Positions 1 to 6,641 of a stretch of 38,973 nt of DNA are shown in pieces; positions within the stretch are counted from its first letter, which is position 1, and the number at the start of each line of letters is the position of its first letter. The stretch is from the NCBI GenBank assembly GCA_029260855.1, contig JAJDCK010000012.1:1-38973 (forward strand). Reading direction: 5' to 3'. The translations under genes were made by a program, and so were the position numbers. The notes beneath the pieces were generated by a model, which ran no database searches, had not been told where the DNA came from, and saw only the letters and a list, made by a program, of their open reading frames with translations. The stretch is from Candidatus Saccharimonadota bacterium (GTDB lineage Bacteria > Patescibacteriota > Saccharimonadia > Saccharimonadales > OFTM59).

Positions 1-1
1 T

Positions 2-217
2 TATCTTCAGCTTTTCATCAGGTTTCTGTCGGCAGCCGTAGGGGTAGTCATTGTAATTATGATAGCTGTCAGAGGCATTCAATATACGGCGGCGCGAGAG
101 AACCCGCAGATTGTTCACAATGCCCGTATAGGCATACTCAATGCTATTATGGCTTTACTTTTGTATCTATTTACGTTTGCGTTCTTGCAGTGGATTGTTC
201 CTGGGGGGGTTATATAG
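2..217 (+). CDS. T4SS pilin-like membrane protein, 5' truncated
   Basis: The reading frame is open from the window edge to a TAG at 215-217, giving the last 71 residues of a protein whose start lies outside. The visible part holds one hydrophobic segment, then a polar hairpin with GIQYTAARENPQIVHNAR, then a second hydrophobic segment. This is the same two-helix layout and the same G-x-x-Y-x-x-A-x-x-(N/D)P-x-x-x-x-x-A-(R/K) signature as the next five genes. That architecture fits VirB2/TrbC-type or CPR T4SS pilin subunits. The next gene starts one base after its stop, so they share a transcript. Family call is by motif and context; VirB2-like function is inferred. Confidence 0.7.
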   Translation, partial: YLQLFIRFLSAAVGVVIVIMIAVRGIQYTAARENPQIVHNARIGILNAIMALLLYLFTFAFLQWIVPGGVI

Positions 218-679
218 ATGAAAAAACGGCTCTTAATCCATATCTTATCCTTGGGTGTTGCGGGGTTCTTAATTTTGCTCCCCCCGTCTGCTTTGGCCCA
301 AGAAGGGGGCGCCGCTGACGAGGCGGGAGCTGCCCTGAGTGCTTGCTCGTCAGGTTCTGGTGGTGGGTTTCTGGGGCTCCCGACATGGTATAAATACCTG
401 GATAATACTGAGCTTATAGGTGGTAGATGCTCTCCCGTTGTGAATTTTCCGGACGACATAACCAAGATTTTACTAGCCATTTTTGAGATTATCATTCGGG
501 TTGGCGGGTTGGCTGCGGTGGCCTTTGTAATCTGGGGGGCATTTCAATACCAAACAAGTCAAGGAGACCCAGAGAAGACCAAGAACGCTCGCTCTACTAT
601 AGTCAATTCATTGATCGGCATCGCTATAACAGTTTCTGCGGTAGCTATAGTTAATCTTATCGGCCGGAGTCTGGGATGA
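218..679 (+). CDS. T4SS pilin-like membrane protein (second of six)
   Basis: 153 residues. The N-terminus (KKR, then a hydrophobic stretch to about residue 27 ending ALAQ) is a clear signal peptide. A Gly/Ser/Ala-rich extracytoplasmic part with two Cys follows, then two C-terminal hydrophobic helices from about 85 to 150 separated by a polar loop reading FQYQTSQGDPEKTKNARSTI. The loop signature is shared by all six genes here and fits small pilin subunits of type IV secretion systems. A G-rich Shine-Dalgarno tract at 204-210 precedes the ATG. The stop overlaps the next start (ATGA), so translation is probably coupled. Longer than its neighbours because of the extra N-terminal domain. Confidence 0.75.
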   Translation: MKKRLLIHILSLGVAGFLILLPPSALAQEGGAADEAGAALSACSSGSGGGFLGLPTWYKYLDNTELIGGRCSPVVNFPDDITKILLAIFEIIIRVGGLAAVAFVIWGAFQYQTSQGDPEKTKNARSTIVNSLIGIAITVSAVAIVNLIGRSLG

Positions 680-963
680 AAGCAGCGCTACAGACACTGG
701 CACAGCTCACTAAGGACCAAGTTACTATCCCAAAACCCGAGCTAACTGATGCGACGGTAGCTAGTGCGTTTAAGCTGGCCCTTGGCGTGGCTGGCGGTAT
801 TGCTATGCTGGTTATCGCAATAGCGGGCTTTAAGTATGTTGTGTCTATGGGTAACCCCGAGCAAGCAGCTAAGGCCAAGAACGCTATTATTTACGCGCTT
901 GTCGGTCTTCTGGTATGTTTGGTATCCTTTGGTATTGTGAATTTACTATTGGACAGGTTATGA
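676..963 (+). CDS. T4SS pilin-like membrane protein (third of six)
   Basis: 95 residues, the shortest member. It has no cleavable signal peptide: a polar, probably amphipathic N-terminus of about 30 residues leads directly into the two hydrophobic helices, with the shared loop FKYVVSMGNPEQAAKAKNAI between them. Start ATG at 676 overlaps the previous stop by 4 bp and its own TGA overlaps the next ATG by 4 bp, so these are tightly coupled. Loss of the signal peptide suggests it is inserted by its first membrane helix and plays a different structural role from its paralogs; this last point is inference. Confidence 0.72.
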   Translation: MKAALQTLAQLTKDQVTIPKPELTDATVASAFKLALGVAGGIAMLVIAIAGFKYVVSMGNPEQAAKAKNAIIYALVGLLVCLVSFGIVNLLLDRL

Positions 964-1364
964 ACCCAACATCAATTATAAAAAGAGTGGCGGTACTCAT
1001 AAGCCTGTTCCTGGTTTTATCTCTGCCAACACCAGCTCTGGGGGCGGTAAACCCTCTCGAGCAAGCCTGCCAAGGGTCCTCGGGGGCTACGCTTTGCAAA
1101 GATAACTCTGTCCAACAGAGCCATGAAAACAATTCAATCTACGGGCCAAACGGCATAATCACAAAAGCTACCGGCATCATAAGCATGCTCGTCGGAGTGG
1201 CTGCTATAATTGTTCTTATAGTCGCAGGGCTTAGGTATGCGCTGGCAAGTGGCGACCCTGCCAACGTCAGTAAGGCCAGAAATACTATTACGTATGCTCT
1301 GATCGGCATAGCCGTGGCTGCGGCCGCGCAAGGAATCGTTATTTTTGTGCTAAATAAACTATAA
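960..1364 (+). CDS. T4SS pilin-like membrane protein (fourth of six)
   Basis: 134 residues from the ATG at 960. I prefer this start to an upstream in-frame ATG at 915 because it gives a clean signal peptide (KR, hydrophobic core, ALGA) and forms an ATGA overlap with the upstream gene. After a Cys-containing polar segment come two membrane helices around the loop LRYALASGDPANVSKARNTI. Two Cys about 13 residues apart in the exported part could form a disulfide. T4SS pilin-like by shared signature and context. Confidence 0.74.
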   Translation: MNPTSIIKRVAVLISLFLVLSLPTPALGAVNPLEQACQGSSGATLCKDNSVQQSHENNSIYGPNGIITKATGIISMLVGVAAIIVLIVAGLRYALASGDPANVSKARNTITYALIGIAVAAAAQGIVIFVLNKL

Positions 1365-1392
1365 TAACCCTCAATAATAAGGAATAAAGGAA

Positions 1393-1755
1393 ATGAATAG
1401 AATAGTAAAAAATATAGTAACCGCAGCTGTTTCATTAAGCATGGTCCTGGCGATCGGAATCCCCTCCTTGGTGGGTGCACAATCGAAAGAAGACATTAAG
1501 CAGGGGGTTGATATAACTGGCACCGAAAGCACCTCGGTTGACTCAGCCGTTAAGGCAACGATAGATATCTTAAGCGTGGTAGTAGGTGTTATAGCTGTAA
1601 TTATGATTATCATAGGTGGTCTAAAGTACGTTACATCCAACGGTGACAGTAATTCTATCAGTAGCGCCAAGAACACTATTATCTATGCGCTTATAGGTAT
1701 TGTGGTAGTTGCAATCGCGCAGTCAGTTGTTCGGTTTGTGCTTGGTAAGCTTTGA
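1393..1755 (+). CDS. T4SS pilin-like membrane protein (fifth of six)
   Basis: 120 residues. Signal peptide to about residue 29 (core ending LVGAQ), a short acidic, Ser/Thr-rich exported segment, then two helices around the loop LKYVTSNGDSNSISSAKNTI. It is clearly the closest relative of the following gene: both share the segment VVGVxAVIMIIIGGLKY and the ending VVRFVL. An AAGGA Shine-Dalgarno lies 5-6 nt before ATG 1393. This looks like a recent duplication of the next gene. Confidence 0.76.
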   Translation: MNRIVKNIVTAAVSLSMVLAIGIPSLVGAQSKEDIKQGVDITGTESTSVDSAVKATIDILSVVVGVIAVIMIIIGGLKYVTSNGDSNSISSAKNTIIYALIGIVVVAIAQSVVRFVLGKL

Positions 1756-1763
1756 GTTTCGCC

Positions 1764-1793
1764 TTGTGATAACAAAAGCTCGTATGGTATAAC
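1764..1793 (+). promoter_or_regulatory. Promoter for the sixth pilin gene
   Basis: TTGTGA (1764-1769), 18-nt spacer, TATAAC (1788-1793) preceded by TG at 1785-1786, an extended -10. Transcription would start near 1800, giving a leader of about 24 nt with AAAGG before the GTG at 1824. It lies in the 68-nt gap between the two last pilin genes, so the final subunit can be made independently of the upstream cluster. Confidence 0.55.
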
Positions 1794-1823
1794 TAATCAA
1801 GAAATAAGAAAGGTAACACTACC

Positions 1824-2231
1824 GTGATTAAAACAATTAAAAGAGTAATATTAAGTTCAGCACTTTTCAGTCTTCTTGTTCTGCCGGTTGCAGCACTCGG
1901 GACCGCATCTGCTCAGAGTCTTAACTGTACTGGGAGCATAGCGACCTGTTTAGACGCGGGCGCAGAATCAACCGACGAAGGGACAGGCGATAGCGCGGCT
2001 GACCGTGTGGATACAATAATTAAGCGTGTTGTAGACATCTTCTCCGTTGTTGTGGGCGTTGTGGCTGTTATTATGATCATTATCGGGGGCCTTAAGTACA
2101 TCACCTCTGGCGGTGACTCCGGTAATATCACTAGCGCAAAGAACACAATTCTCTACGCGATCGTAGGCCTGGTTGTGGTTGTGCTAGCGCAGGTTGTCGT
2201 CCGATTCGTGCTTCAGCGCGCAACAGAATAA
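1824..2231 (+). CDS. T4SS pilin-like membrane protein (sixth of six)
   Basis: 135 residues starting with GTG at 1824, chosen because AAAGG lies about 10 nt upstream and the N-terminus is then a normal signal peptide (KTIKR, hydrophobic core, ASAQ). The exported part has two Cys about 8 residues apart and is acidic. Two C-terminal helices flank LKYITSGGDSGNITSAKNTI. It is near-identical in the membrane part to the preceding paralog. It has its own promoter and is followed by a strong terminator, so it may be the most highly expressed (major) subunit; that is inference. Confidence 0.77.
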   Translation: MIKTIKRVILSSALFSLLVLPVAALGTASAQSLNCTGSIATCLDAGAESTDEGTGDSAADRVDTIIKRVVDIFSVVVGVVAVIMIIIGGLKYITSGGDSGNITSAKNTILYAIVGLVVVVLAQVVVRFVLQRATE

Positions 2232-2250
2232 CAAACACTAACTATCAGAT

Positions 2251-2285
2251 AAAGCACCCGGGGCAAACCGGGTGCTTTATTTTTT
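2251..2285 (+). terminator. Rho-independent terminator of the pilin cluster
   Basis: Perfect 11-bp stem: AAAGCACCCGG (2251-2261) with CCGGGTGCTTT (2268-2278), 6-nt loop, followed by a run of six T at 2280-2285. It lies 19 nt after the last pilin stop. Confidence 0.9.
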
Positions 2286-2302
2286 ACCGCGTTGCCCGCA
2301 AA

Positions 2303-2341
2303 ACCAAAAGAAAGGCCCTCGCTAGAAATAGCGGGGGCCTT
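2303..2341 (-). terminator. Terminator of the small heat-shock gene
   Basis: 13-bp stem 2312-2324 / 2329-2341 with one G-T pair closing a four-base loop. Read on the minus strand it follows the hsp20 stop at 2362 by about 20 nt and is followed by a T-rich stretch. Together with the plus-strand terminator it insulates the two convergent units. Confidence 0.75.
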
Positions 2342-2361
2342 AACGAAGACCAAAACTCGTA

Positions 2362-2844
2362 TTAAAGAATCTGAATCTTTTTTACGGTGTCCTGTTTTAG
2401 CTTGGTGAATGAGATGGTTAGGACTCCGTCTTTTAGGACGGCCTCAATCTCATCTTCTTTGACAGGCACGGGTAGCGCAATGCTGCGACTGAACTCACCC
2501 CAGTAACATTCCTGCACAAAATAGTTCTCTACATCCTCTTCGTTCCCGGCCGAAAGCGTACCGCGGATACTAAGCGTATTGTCGGCGATGCTGACATCCA
2601 AATCGTGCTTGTTGACTCCAGCTGTACGGGCTTTGACAACTAGTTTTTCTTTAGTTTCATAAACATCAACAGCTAACTGCCCTGGTACGGCATCATCCTC
2701 ATCCCATTCATCTGCTGGAGCATTGTTCGCAGGCTGTGGGTCATCAGTCGGAGTAGCCGCTTGTGGCATATCATCGTCACCCAAAAAGGCGGCAGTGAGT
2801 TCGTCCTCCATCAGTAAATCTTCGTCGCGGCCTCTACGAGCCAT
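2362..2844 (-). CDS. Hsp20 / alpha-crystallin small heat-shock protein
   Basis: 160 residues. The first 55 residues are acidic and low in complexity (disordered arm). An alpha-crystallin domain runs from about residue 56 to 150, with the typical edge segments DVYETKEKLVVKA and GVNKHDLDVSIADNTLSIRG. The C-terminus ends KKIQIL, an I-x-I motif used for oligomer assembly. It acts as an ATP-independent holdase for unfolding cytoplasmic proteins. The Shine-Dalgarno GGAGGG (2853-2858) sits in the loop of a hairpin next to the ATG, and the gene has a roughly 100-nt structured leader, so heat control at translation is possible. Monocistronic, with its own terminator. Confidence 0.93.
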   Translation of the reverse strand: MARRGRDEDLLMEDELTAAFLGDDDMPQAATPTDDPQPANNAPADEWDEDDAVPGQLAVDVYETKEKLVVKARTAGVNKHDLDVSIADNTLSIRGTLSAGNEEDVENYFVQECYWGEFSRSIALPVPVKEDEIEAVLKDGVLTISFTKLKQDTVKKIQIL

Positions 2845-2927
2845 AAGTGTTACCCTCCACTTGGTTGTAGCTATGAGACAAACCTACGGTTTCTTCTCAT
2901 GCGCCAAGTTTGAAATGAATTCAAACT
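2845..2927 (-). promoter_or_regulatory. Structured 5' leader of hsp20, candidate RNA thermometer or operator
   Basis: Three hairpins in series on the minus strand: 2907-2927 (perfect 8-bp arms AGTTTGAA/TTCAAACT, 5-nt loop), 2873-2900 (ATGAG/CTCAT plus AAACC/GGTTT), and 2845-2862 (AAGTG/CACTT), whose loop holds the Shine-Dalgarno GGAGGG directly before the start codon. The order and the SD position resemble known heat-shock RNA thermometers in design, but no named family motif is recognised. The outermost repeat could instead be a protein operator. Confidence 0.45.
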
Positions 2928-2951
2928 CAGGCTGCTCTTTTACCTTTAGTT

Positions 2952-2980
2952 TAATTATTAGAAAAGTTGTTTGCTTGCAA
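2952..2980 (-). promoter_or_regulatory. Promoter of hsp20
   Basis: On the minus strand TTGCAA (2980-2975), 17-nt spacer, TAATTA (2957-2952). Predicted start near 2945 gives a leader of about 100 nt. The -10 is not perfect, so moderate confidence. No CIRCE element is present here. Confidence 0.45.
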
Positions 2981-3065
2981 TTTTTGTTACTAGCAAGTAT
3001 AGCTTAGATGTAAATAGAGGCGCAACCGCTAGCCTCTATATTTACAACACATTAATCACAACACA

Positions 3066-3737
3066 ATGTTTATTAACAGCTTATTAAATATACTCGCGCC
3101 CTACAGTTGCCTTTCTTGTAGCATCGAAGGAGAGCTACTTTGTGGCTGGTGTAAGGTTGATGCAATCCCCCTCGTGCCCCCGCGCTGTTATCTGTGTCGC
3201 AGCCAAAGCCTGGATTTTGCCACTTGCAATAGTTGTTGCCGTGGCAGTCGTCTGAAAAACGTCTGGGTGGCTAGCGAATACAGCGGAACACCAAAAATAC
3301 TTATACACATGTTAAAGTTTGGTCGCACTATGACCGCTGCCGACGAAATAGCAGAACAAATAAAAGCCGTGCTCCCATACTTGCCCCCAGAAACAATTAT
3401 TACTTTTGTCCCAACAGCTACAGGCCGACGGCGTATGCGCGGATACGACCAGTCTGAGCTGATTGCTAAGCGTCTAGCTAAGTTGCTTGGATGTAGATTT
3501 AAGCCGCTACTTTTACGCCAAGGCCAAACGCGTCAGGTGGGGGCGAGTAGAACCAAACGCAGAGATCAGATAGCCGGAGCATTGAGGCCTCGTGCCCTTG
3601 CCTCTATTAAAGGGGCGTCGGTTTTATTGGTGGACGATATTGTCACCACCGGTGCGACGCTAGAGGCAGCCGCCCGAGTATTGAAGCAGGCCAAGGCCAA
3701 GCGCATAACTGCAGCCGTATTCGCCCAGAAATTATAA
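3066..3737 (+). CDS. comF: ComF-family phosphoribosyltransferase-like protein
   Basis: 223 residues. The N-terminal 60 residues carry Cys pairs (CLSC, CGWC, CYLC, CNSC) forming a double zinc-ribbon. The C-terminal half is a type I phosphoribosyltransferase fold with the PRPP-loop motif VLLVDDIVTTGATL near residue 190. ComF/GntX proteins are needed for DNA uptake during natural transformation in several bacteria; the exact reaction is not settled. The ATG at 3066 has no Shine-Dalgarno; the upstream region is A/C-rich and a TATATT box lies at 3037-3042 in the arm of an imperfect hairpin (3011-3044). A T4SS/pilin cluster lies just upstream, but no shared transcript is seen. Confidence 0.88.
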   Translation: MFINSLLNILAPYSCLSCSIEGELLCGWCKVDAIPLVPPRCYLCRSQSLDFATCNSCCRGSRLKNVWVASEYSGTPKILIHMLKFGRTMTAADEIAEQIKAVLPYLPPETIITFVPTATGRRRMRGYDQSELIAKRLAKLLGCRFKPLLLRQGQTRQVGASRTKRRDQIAGALRPRALASIKGASVLLVDDIVTTGATLEAAARVLKQAKAKRITAAVFAQKL

Positions 3738-3759
3738 AACTGACGCAGAGCGTCAGTTT
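3737..3759. terminator. Bidirectional terminator between comF and the tRNA-Ser pair
   Basis: Perfect 10-bp stem AAACTGACGC (3737-3746) / GCGTCAGTTT (3750-3759), loop AGA. It overlaps the last base of the comF stop. The T tract is short on the plus strand and better on the minus strand, where it follows the tRNA-Ser(TGA) gene. Confidence 0.7.
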
Positions 3760-3765
3760 GGATCT

Positions 3766-3855
3766 TGGCGGAGAGGGTGGGATTCGAACCCACGATACCC
3801 TTGCGAGTATGGCAGTTTTCAAGACTGCTACCTTCAACCGCTCGGTCACCTCTCC
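3766..3855 (-). tRNA. tRNA-Ser (anticodon TGA)
   Basis: Cloverleaf on the minus strand: 7-bp acceptor stem GGAGAGG/CCTCTCC, D arm, anticodon stem GCAGT/ACTGC with loop CTTGAAA, a long variable arm typical of serine tRNAs, T loop TTCGAAT, discriminator G and an encoded CCA (3768-3766). Reads UCA. Confidence 0.95.
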
Positions 3856-3886
3856 TCGTCACAAATTCACGGTACAAATACTTGAT

Positions 3887-3979
3887 TGGCGGAGAGGGAG
3901 GGATTTGAACCCTCGCGGGGGATTGCTCCCCCCTATCGATTTAGCAAACCGACCCCTTCAGCCACTTGGGTACCTCTCC
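3887..3979 (-). tRNA. tRNA-Ser (anticodon GCT)
   Basis: Minus strand, acceptor GGAGAGG/CCTCTCC, anticodon loop TTGCTAA, a long GC-rich variable arm, T loop TTCAAAT, discriminator G and encoded CCA (3889-3887). It is 31 nt upstream of tRNA-Ser(TGA) on the same strand and probably co-transcribed with it. Reads AGC/AGU. Confidence 0.94.
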
Positions 3980-4056
3980 GCAACAATTGGCAATTATAAC
4001 AGATAAGACTGCTCATTCCACCTCTCTTTTATAACTCCACTGGTCGCGCAGAATGG

Positions 4057-4062
4057 TACAAT
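4057..4062 (+). promoter_or_regulatory. -10 box TACAAT of a leaderless promoter
   Basis: TACAAT ends 6 nt before the ATG at 4069, so transcription should begin at or within one base of the start codon. No good -35 and no Shine-Dalgarno are seen. Confidence 0.5.
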
Positions 4063-4068
4063 ACGCTT

Positions 4069-4635
4069 ATGCAGGATGATACGCCCTCTAATCTTGGCCC
4101 TGCTGCCGGGACGTCAGAACCCTCGTTTTATCGCGAGGATGGTGAATCAATTGCTGCTAACCCAGATTTTGCAACGGTGCCAGAAGTCCACTGGACAGCA
4201 TCAGAATACATAGATCATAAGAAGTCAGCACTATGGTACGTTGCCTTAGTCCTCGCCACAATTTTTGTTTCTGGCATTATTTACCTTATAGGCCGTGATG
4301 TGCTTACGGTTGTGGCCCTTGTTGTTGTAGCTACTAGCTTTGGCTTTTTTGCTTCTCGCCCGCCCCAGACATTGAACTACGTCATAGAAAGACGCGGTAT
4401 TGTTATCGGCGACAAACTTTATCCGTATAGTATCTTGCGCACGTTTTCAATCCAGCCGGAAAGGGGCTTCAGCTCTTTGCAACTGATCCCGCTAAAACGG
4501 TTTATGCCGGCTATTTCGGTTTACTACCCGCCGGACCAAGAAGAAAAAATCGTCAATGCTTTAAACAGCTATTTGCCACATGAGCAGCGTAAGCCTGACC
4601 CGATAGACCGTCTGATGCGCCATATCAGATTTTGA
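4069..4635 (+). CDS. Conserved-type two-helix membrane protein, unknown function
   Basis: 188 residues: a polar N-terminal 55 residues, two adjacent hydrophobic helices at about 57-77 and 81-101, then an 85-residue soluble C-terminal domain of alternating strands (YVIERRGIVIGDKLYPYSIL...). This resembles the layout of small membrane proteins with a PH-like beta domain, but the family is not assigned. Leaderless-type start. The TGA stop overlaps the -35 box of the next promoter, so the following gene is an independent unit. Function unknown. Confidence 0.75.
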   Translation: MQDDTPSNLGPAAGTSEPSFYREDGESIAANPDFATVPEVHWTASEYIDHKKSALWYVALVLATIFVSGIIYLIGRDVLTVVALVVVATSFGFFASRPPQTLNYVIERRGIVIGDKLYPYSILRTFSIQPERGFSSLQLIPLKRFMPAISVYYPPDQEEKIVNALNSYLPHEQRKPDPIDRLMRHIRF

Positions 4636-4660
4636 CAAATAATATAATTTGTGTTAGTAT
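4632..4660 (+). promoter_or_regulatory. Consensus promoter with near-leaderless start
   Basis: TTGACA (4632-4637) overlapping the upstream stop codon, 17-nt spacer, TAGTAT (4655-4660). The ATG at 4670 is only 9 nt beyond the -10, so the 5' leader is expected to be 0-3 nt. Confidence 0.7.
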
Positions 4661-4669
4661 GCGATAAAT

Positions 4670-5023
4670 ATGGACCACCTGCTTTCCCTTGACACACAAG
4701 AGCGCGTGTTTTTTCACATTGATCAAGCTGCAGGTACTTTAAGTAAAGGGCTTAATCCGGACGACTTCAGGGCTACCCAGGGCTTATGTGTCAATCCTTA
4801 TGCCCGCGAAGTCATAGAGTGGGCGGGCCTTACTAATCAACTCATAGACTATGGCTGTGAGCGGCGTATTAGCCCGCGGACTATAGTTGAGCATCCAGGT
4901 ATATTGGCACTTCTTTACACCTCCTTAAACAACAATAAACGCGAACTAGATTTGTTGCTTGCTGAGCGTGCAGTTCATGCGGCACGTGTAGCTGATCTAG
5001 TCGGCACTATTGTGGCCGCATAA
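4670..5023 (+). CDS. Hypothetical soluble protein
   Basis: 117 residues, no signal peptide or membrane helix, predicted mostly helical. No motif recognised; single Cys residues at about 44 and 63. The start follows a consensus promoter with a near-zero leader, which supports it being a real, independently expressed gene. No functional assignment is possible from sequence alone. Confidence 0.6.
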   Translation: MDHLLSLDTQERVFFHIDQAAGTLSKGLNPDDFRATQGLCVNPYAREVIEWAGLTNQLIDYGCERRISPRTIVEHPGILALLYTSLNNNKRELDLLLAERAVHAARVADLVGTIVAA

Positions 5024-5084
5024 AATTTTTGAACCGACTAGTATCCACCCCTGTTTTGTGCTAAACTCTCCCCTGTTGCATTGA

Positions 5085-5207
5085 ATGCAGCCAGAACAAA
5101 GTCGTGAGGCCCAAGAATTTGAGAAGAAGCGACTAGAAGATAAAGCACAGAAAATATGTTTCTTGCGTAACCTTAACAACACAACGCGTCTAGTCGTGTT
5201 GCAATAG
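5085..5207 (+). CDS. Possible small charged protein (40 residues)
   Basis: Short ORF between the previous gene and tRNA-Arg. The product is strongly charged (REAQEFEKKRLEDKAQK) in its first half, predicted helical, and more hydrophobic at the end. TAAACT at 5062-5067 could be a -10 about 17 nt upstream. There is no clear Shine-Dalgarno. It may be a real microprotein or just leader of the tRNA transcript. The rest of 5024-5216 shows nothing else recognisable. Confidence 0.3.
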   Translation: MQPEQSREAQEFEKKRLEDKAQKICFLRNLNNTTRLVVLQ

Positions 5208-5216
5208 ACTGATTAA

Positions 5217-5293
5217 GCACCCGTAGCTCAGCTGGATAGAGCGTCTGTTTGCGGTACAGGAGGTCGTGCGTTCGAATCGCGCCGGGTGTACCA
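5217..5293 (+). tRNA. tRNA-Arg (anticodon GCG)
   Basis: 77 nt: acceptor GCACCCG/CGGGTGT with a G1-T72 wobble, D arm with AGCTGGATAGAGC, anticodon stem TCTGT/ACAGG around loop TTGCGGT, T loop TTCGAAT, discriminator A and encoded CCA. Anticodon GCG reads CGC and CGU. Most bacteria use ACG (edited to ICG) here, so GCG is notable. G37 fits a tRNA with G36. Confidence 0.9.
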
Positions 5294-5299
5294 AATAAA

Positions 5300-5325
5300 G
5301 AGTCGGTTTTCGGACCGGCTTTTTA
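5300..5325. terminator. Terminator after tRNA-Arg, probably bidirectional
   Basis: Stem AGTCGGT (5301-5307) / ACCGGCT (5314-5320) followed by TTTTT; outer arms CCAAATAAA (5291-5299) and TTTATTTGG (5322-5330) also pair and include the tRNA CCA. On the minus strand it lies 15-20 nt past the stop of the metallopeptidase-like gene and also has a T-rich tail. Confidence 0.8.
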
Positions 5326-5344
5326 TTTGGTAGTGAGCTGATGT

Positions 5345-6493
5345 TTAACGAATCTGGTGTTCTGACTCAAATTTATACATTTTCAAAGAATAAGGCACTT
5401 TCTCGTAGCGGTATTTGGCGGTTGAGCTCAATCCAATCATGTATTTTCTAAAACCAGGCACCAGGCCATTAATTGTTTCAACTAATAACACGCGCTTTGC
5501 TCCAACAGGTGTTTTGTATGCAGTATCATCGGGACTTGGAGCCATCCAGCCTGACCAAAGTGTATTGTAAAGATCGGCAACATCTTCTGATATTGACTCG
5601 GCTGAATACGGATCTTCAATAATCAGCGTATCCACAGCTGCCTGGCGTTGATTCTCAAACTGGCCGTTTGTGACTTCCTCTTCAGGGGCCTGATCCTTAT
5701 AAACGAACCAATCGGGATTAAGTTGTGAGTAGACAACACGAAACCGCCCCTCGGTAACTTTGTTAATAGCCTTGTCAATATGATGTCCGAGTTCATGGTG
5801 CCACGCGCCTCCCTCTTCAAGGGAATTGAGACCGGTATCAAACGCCATAATGCCCTGGTCTGTATAGGCAAGCCCTTCAGCATGTTTCCCGTTATTCATA
5901 ACTAATTCATGCCCGAAGACCACATCCTTAATGCCTGCAAGTTTAATAACCTCCCGGGGGGTAATTGATATCTCATTCATTGTAGATAGCAGCGTCATGC
6001 GCGTTTCTTCTAGATCGGCCTCACTAACTGGTCTCACAGTATTGTTAATTAAAGGATGTGGCTCGGTAAGGTAGAGCTTCATGCCCAATGACTTAAAAAA
6101 TGGTGTGGCGCTATTTTCTATTGATTTTATATTGTCAGCCTCTAGAATTTGGCGGCTTACTTCTAGAGCTGGCCGCACAAAGCTTAGTCCTTCTAACCCC
6201 TTGTGTTCATATACAACTATTGACTTATTGGAGAGATCTTTATCGTATGTATGGGCGGCATATTCTGAGGAGATGATGGGTGGGTATGTTTCTTCCTGCT
6301 TTTCTAATTTATCAGAAGCTGGCACCAACTCAGTAATTGGTACCGGAGAGTGCTGAGCACGAGCTTCTAAACTTGCCCAGTTTGGGCTGCCTGCCAGGGC
6401 ACCCAATAACGCAACTGCCGCTATTCGTCCTGCGAAAGCAGAAAGATTGGAATGTTTTTTTTCTATTTGGTGTGTTTGTCTATCGGGATACAC
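5345..6493 (-). CDS. Secreted zinc-metallopeptidase-like protein (HELGH)
   Basis: 382 residues from a GTG at 6493. This start is chosen because an extended -10 (TGCTATGGT, with TATGGT at 6505-6500) ends 6 nt before it. A basic region is followed by a hydrophobic segment at about 20-38 (signal peptide or anchor). HELGHH at 233-238 is a zincin motif, and SEDVADLY near 302-309 could supply the third zinc ligand in the gluzincin manner. It is probably exported and either released or anchored. Family not identified; no propeptide signature recognised. A second exported zincin-like protein lies at 30300-31994 without obvious overall similarity. Function inferred only from motif. Confidence 0.72.
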   Translation of the reverse strand: MYPDRQTHQIEKKHSNLSAFAGRIAAVALLGALAGSPNWASLEARAQHSPVPITELVPASDKLEKQEETYPPIISSEYAAHTYDKDLSNKSIVVYEHKGLEGLSFVRPALEVSRQILEADNIKSIENSATPFFKSLGMKLYLTEPHPLINNTVRPVSEADLEETRMTLLSTMNEISITPREVIKLAGIKDVVFGHELVMNNGKHAEGLAYTDQGIMAFDTGLNSLEEGGAWHHELGHHIDKAINKVTEGRFRVVYSQLNPDWFVYKDQAPEEEVTNGQFENQRQAAVDTLIIEDPYSAESISEDVADLYNTLWSGWMAPSPDDTAYKTPVGAKRVLLVETINGLVPGFRKYMIGLSSTAKYRYEKVPYSLKMYKFESEHQIR

Positions 6494-6641
6494 ACCTATA
6501 CCATAGCATATATTTCCGCTTAATGCAATTCAATTTAATGAAATACATAAAGATAAATTATTTACGCGAATTTTCGTAGGCGTTAGCATTATTCATATAA
6601 AAAGCATGACGTTTTGACTTAGTGTTGTTACACTGAAAGAA

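Noticed and set aside
2723-3007. Plus-strand ORF over the hsp20 start
   Set aside because: It is antisense to the hsp20 N-terminus and leader, with no promoter or ribosome site and an unlikely composition.
3643-4006. Open frames on both strands across the tRNA-Ser pair
   Set aside because: They are readings of tRNA genes (GGEGGIRTHD and GRGRDLNPRG-type translations are the usual tRNA artefacts).
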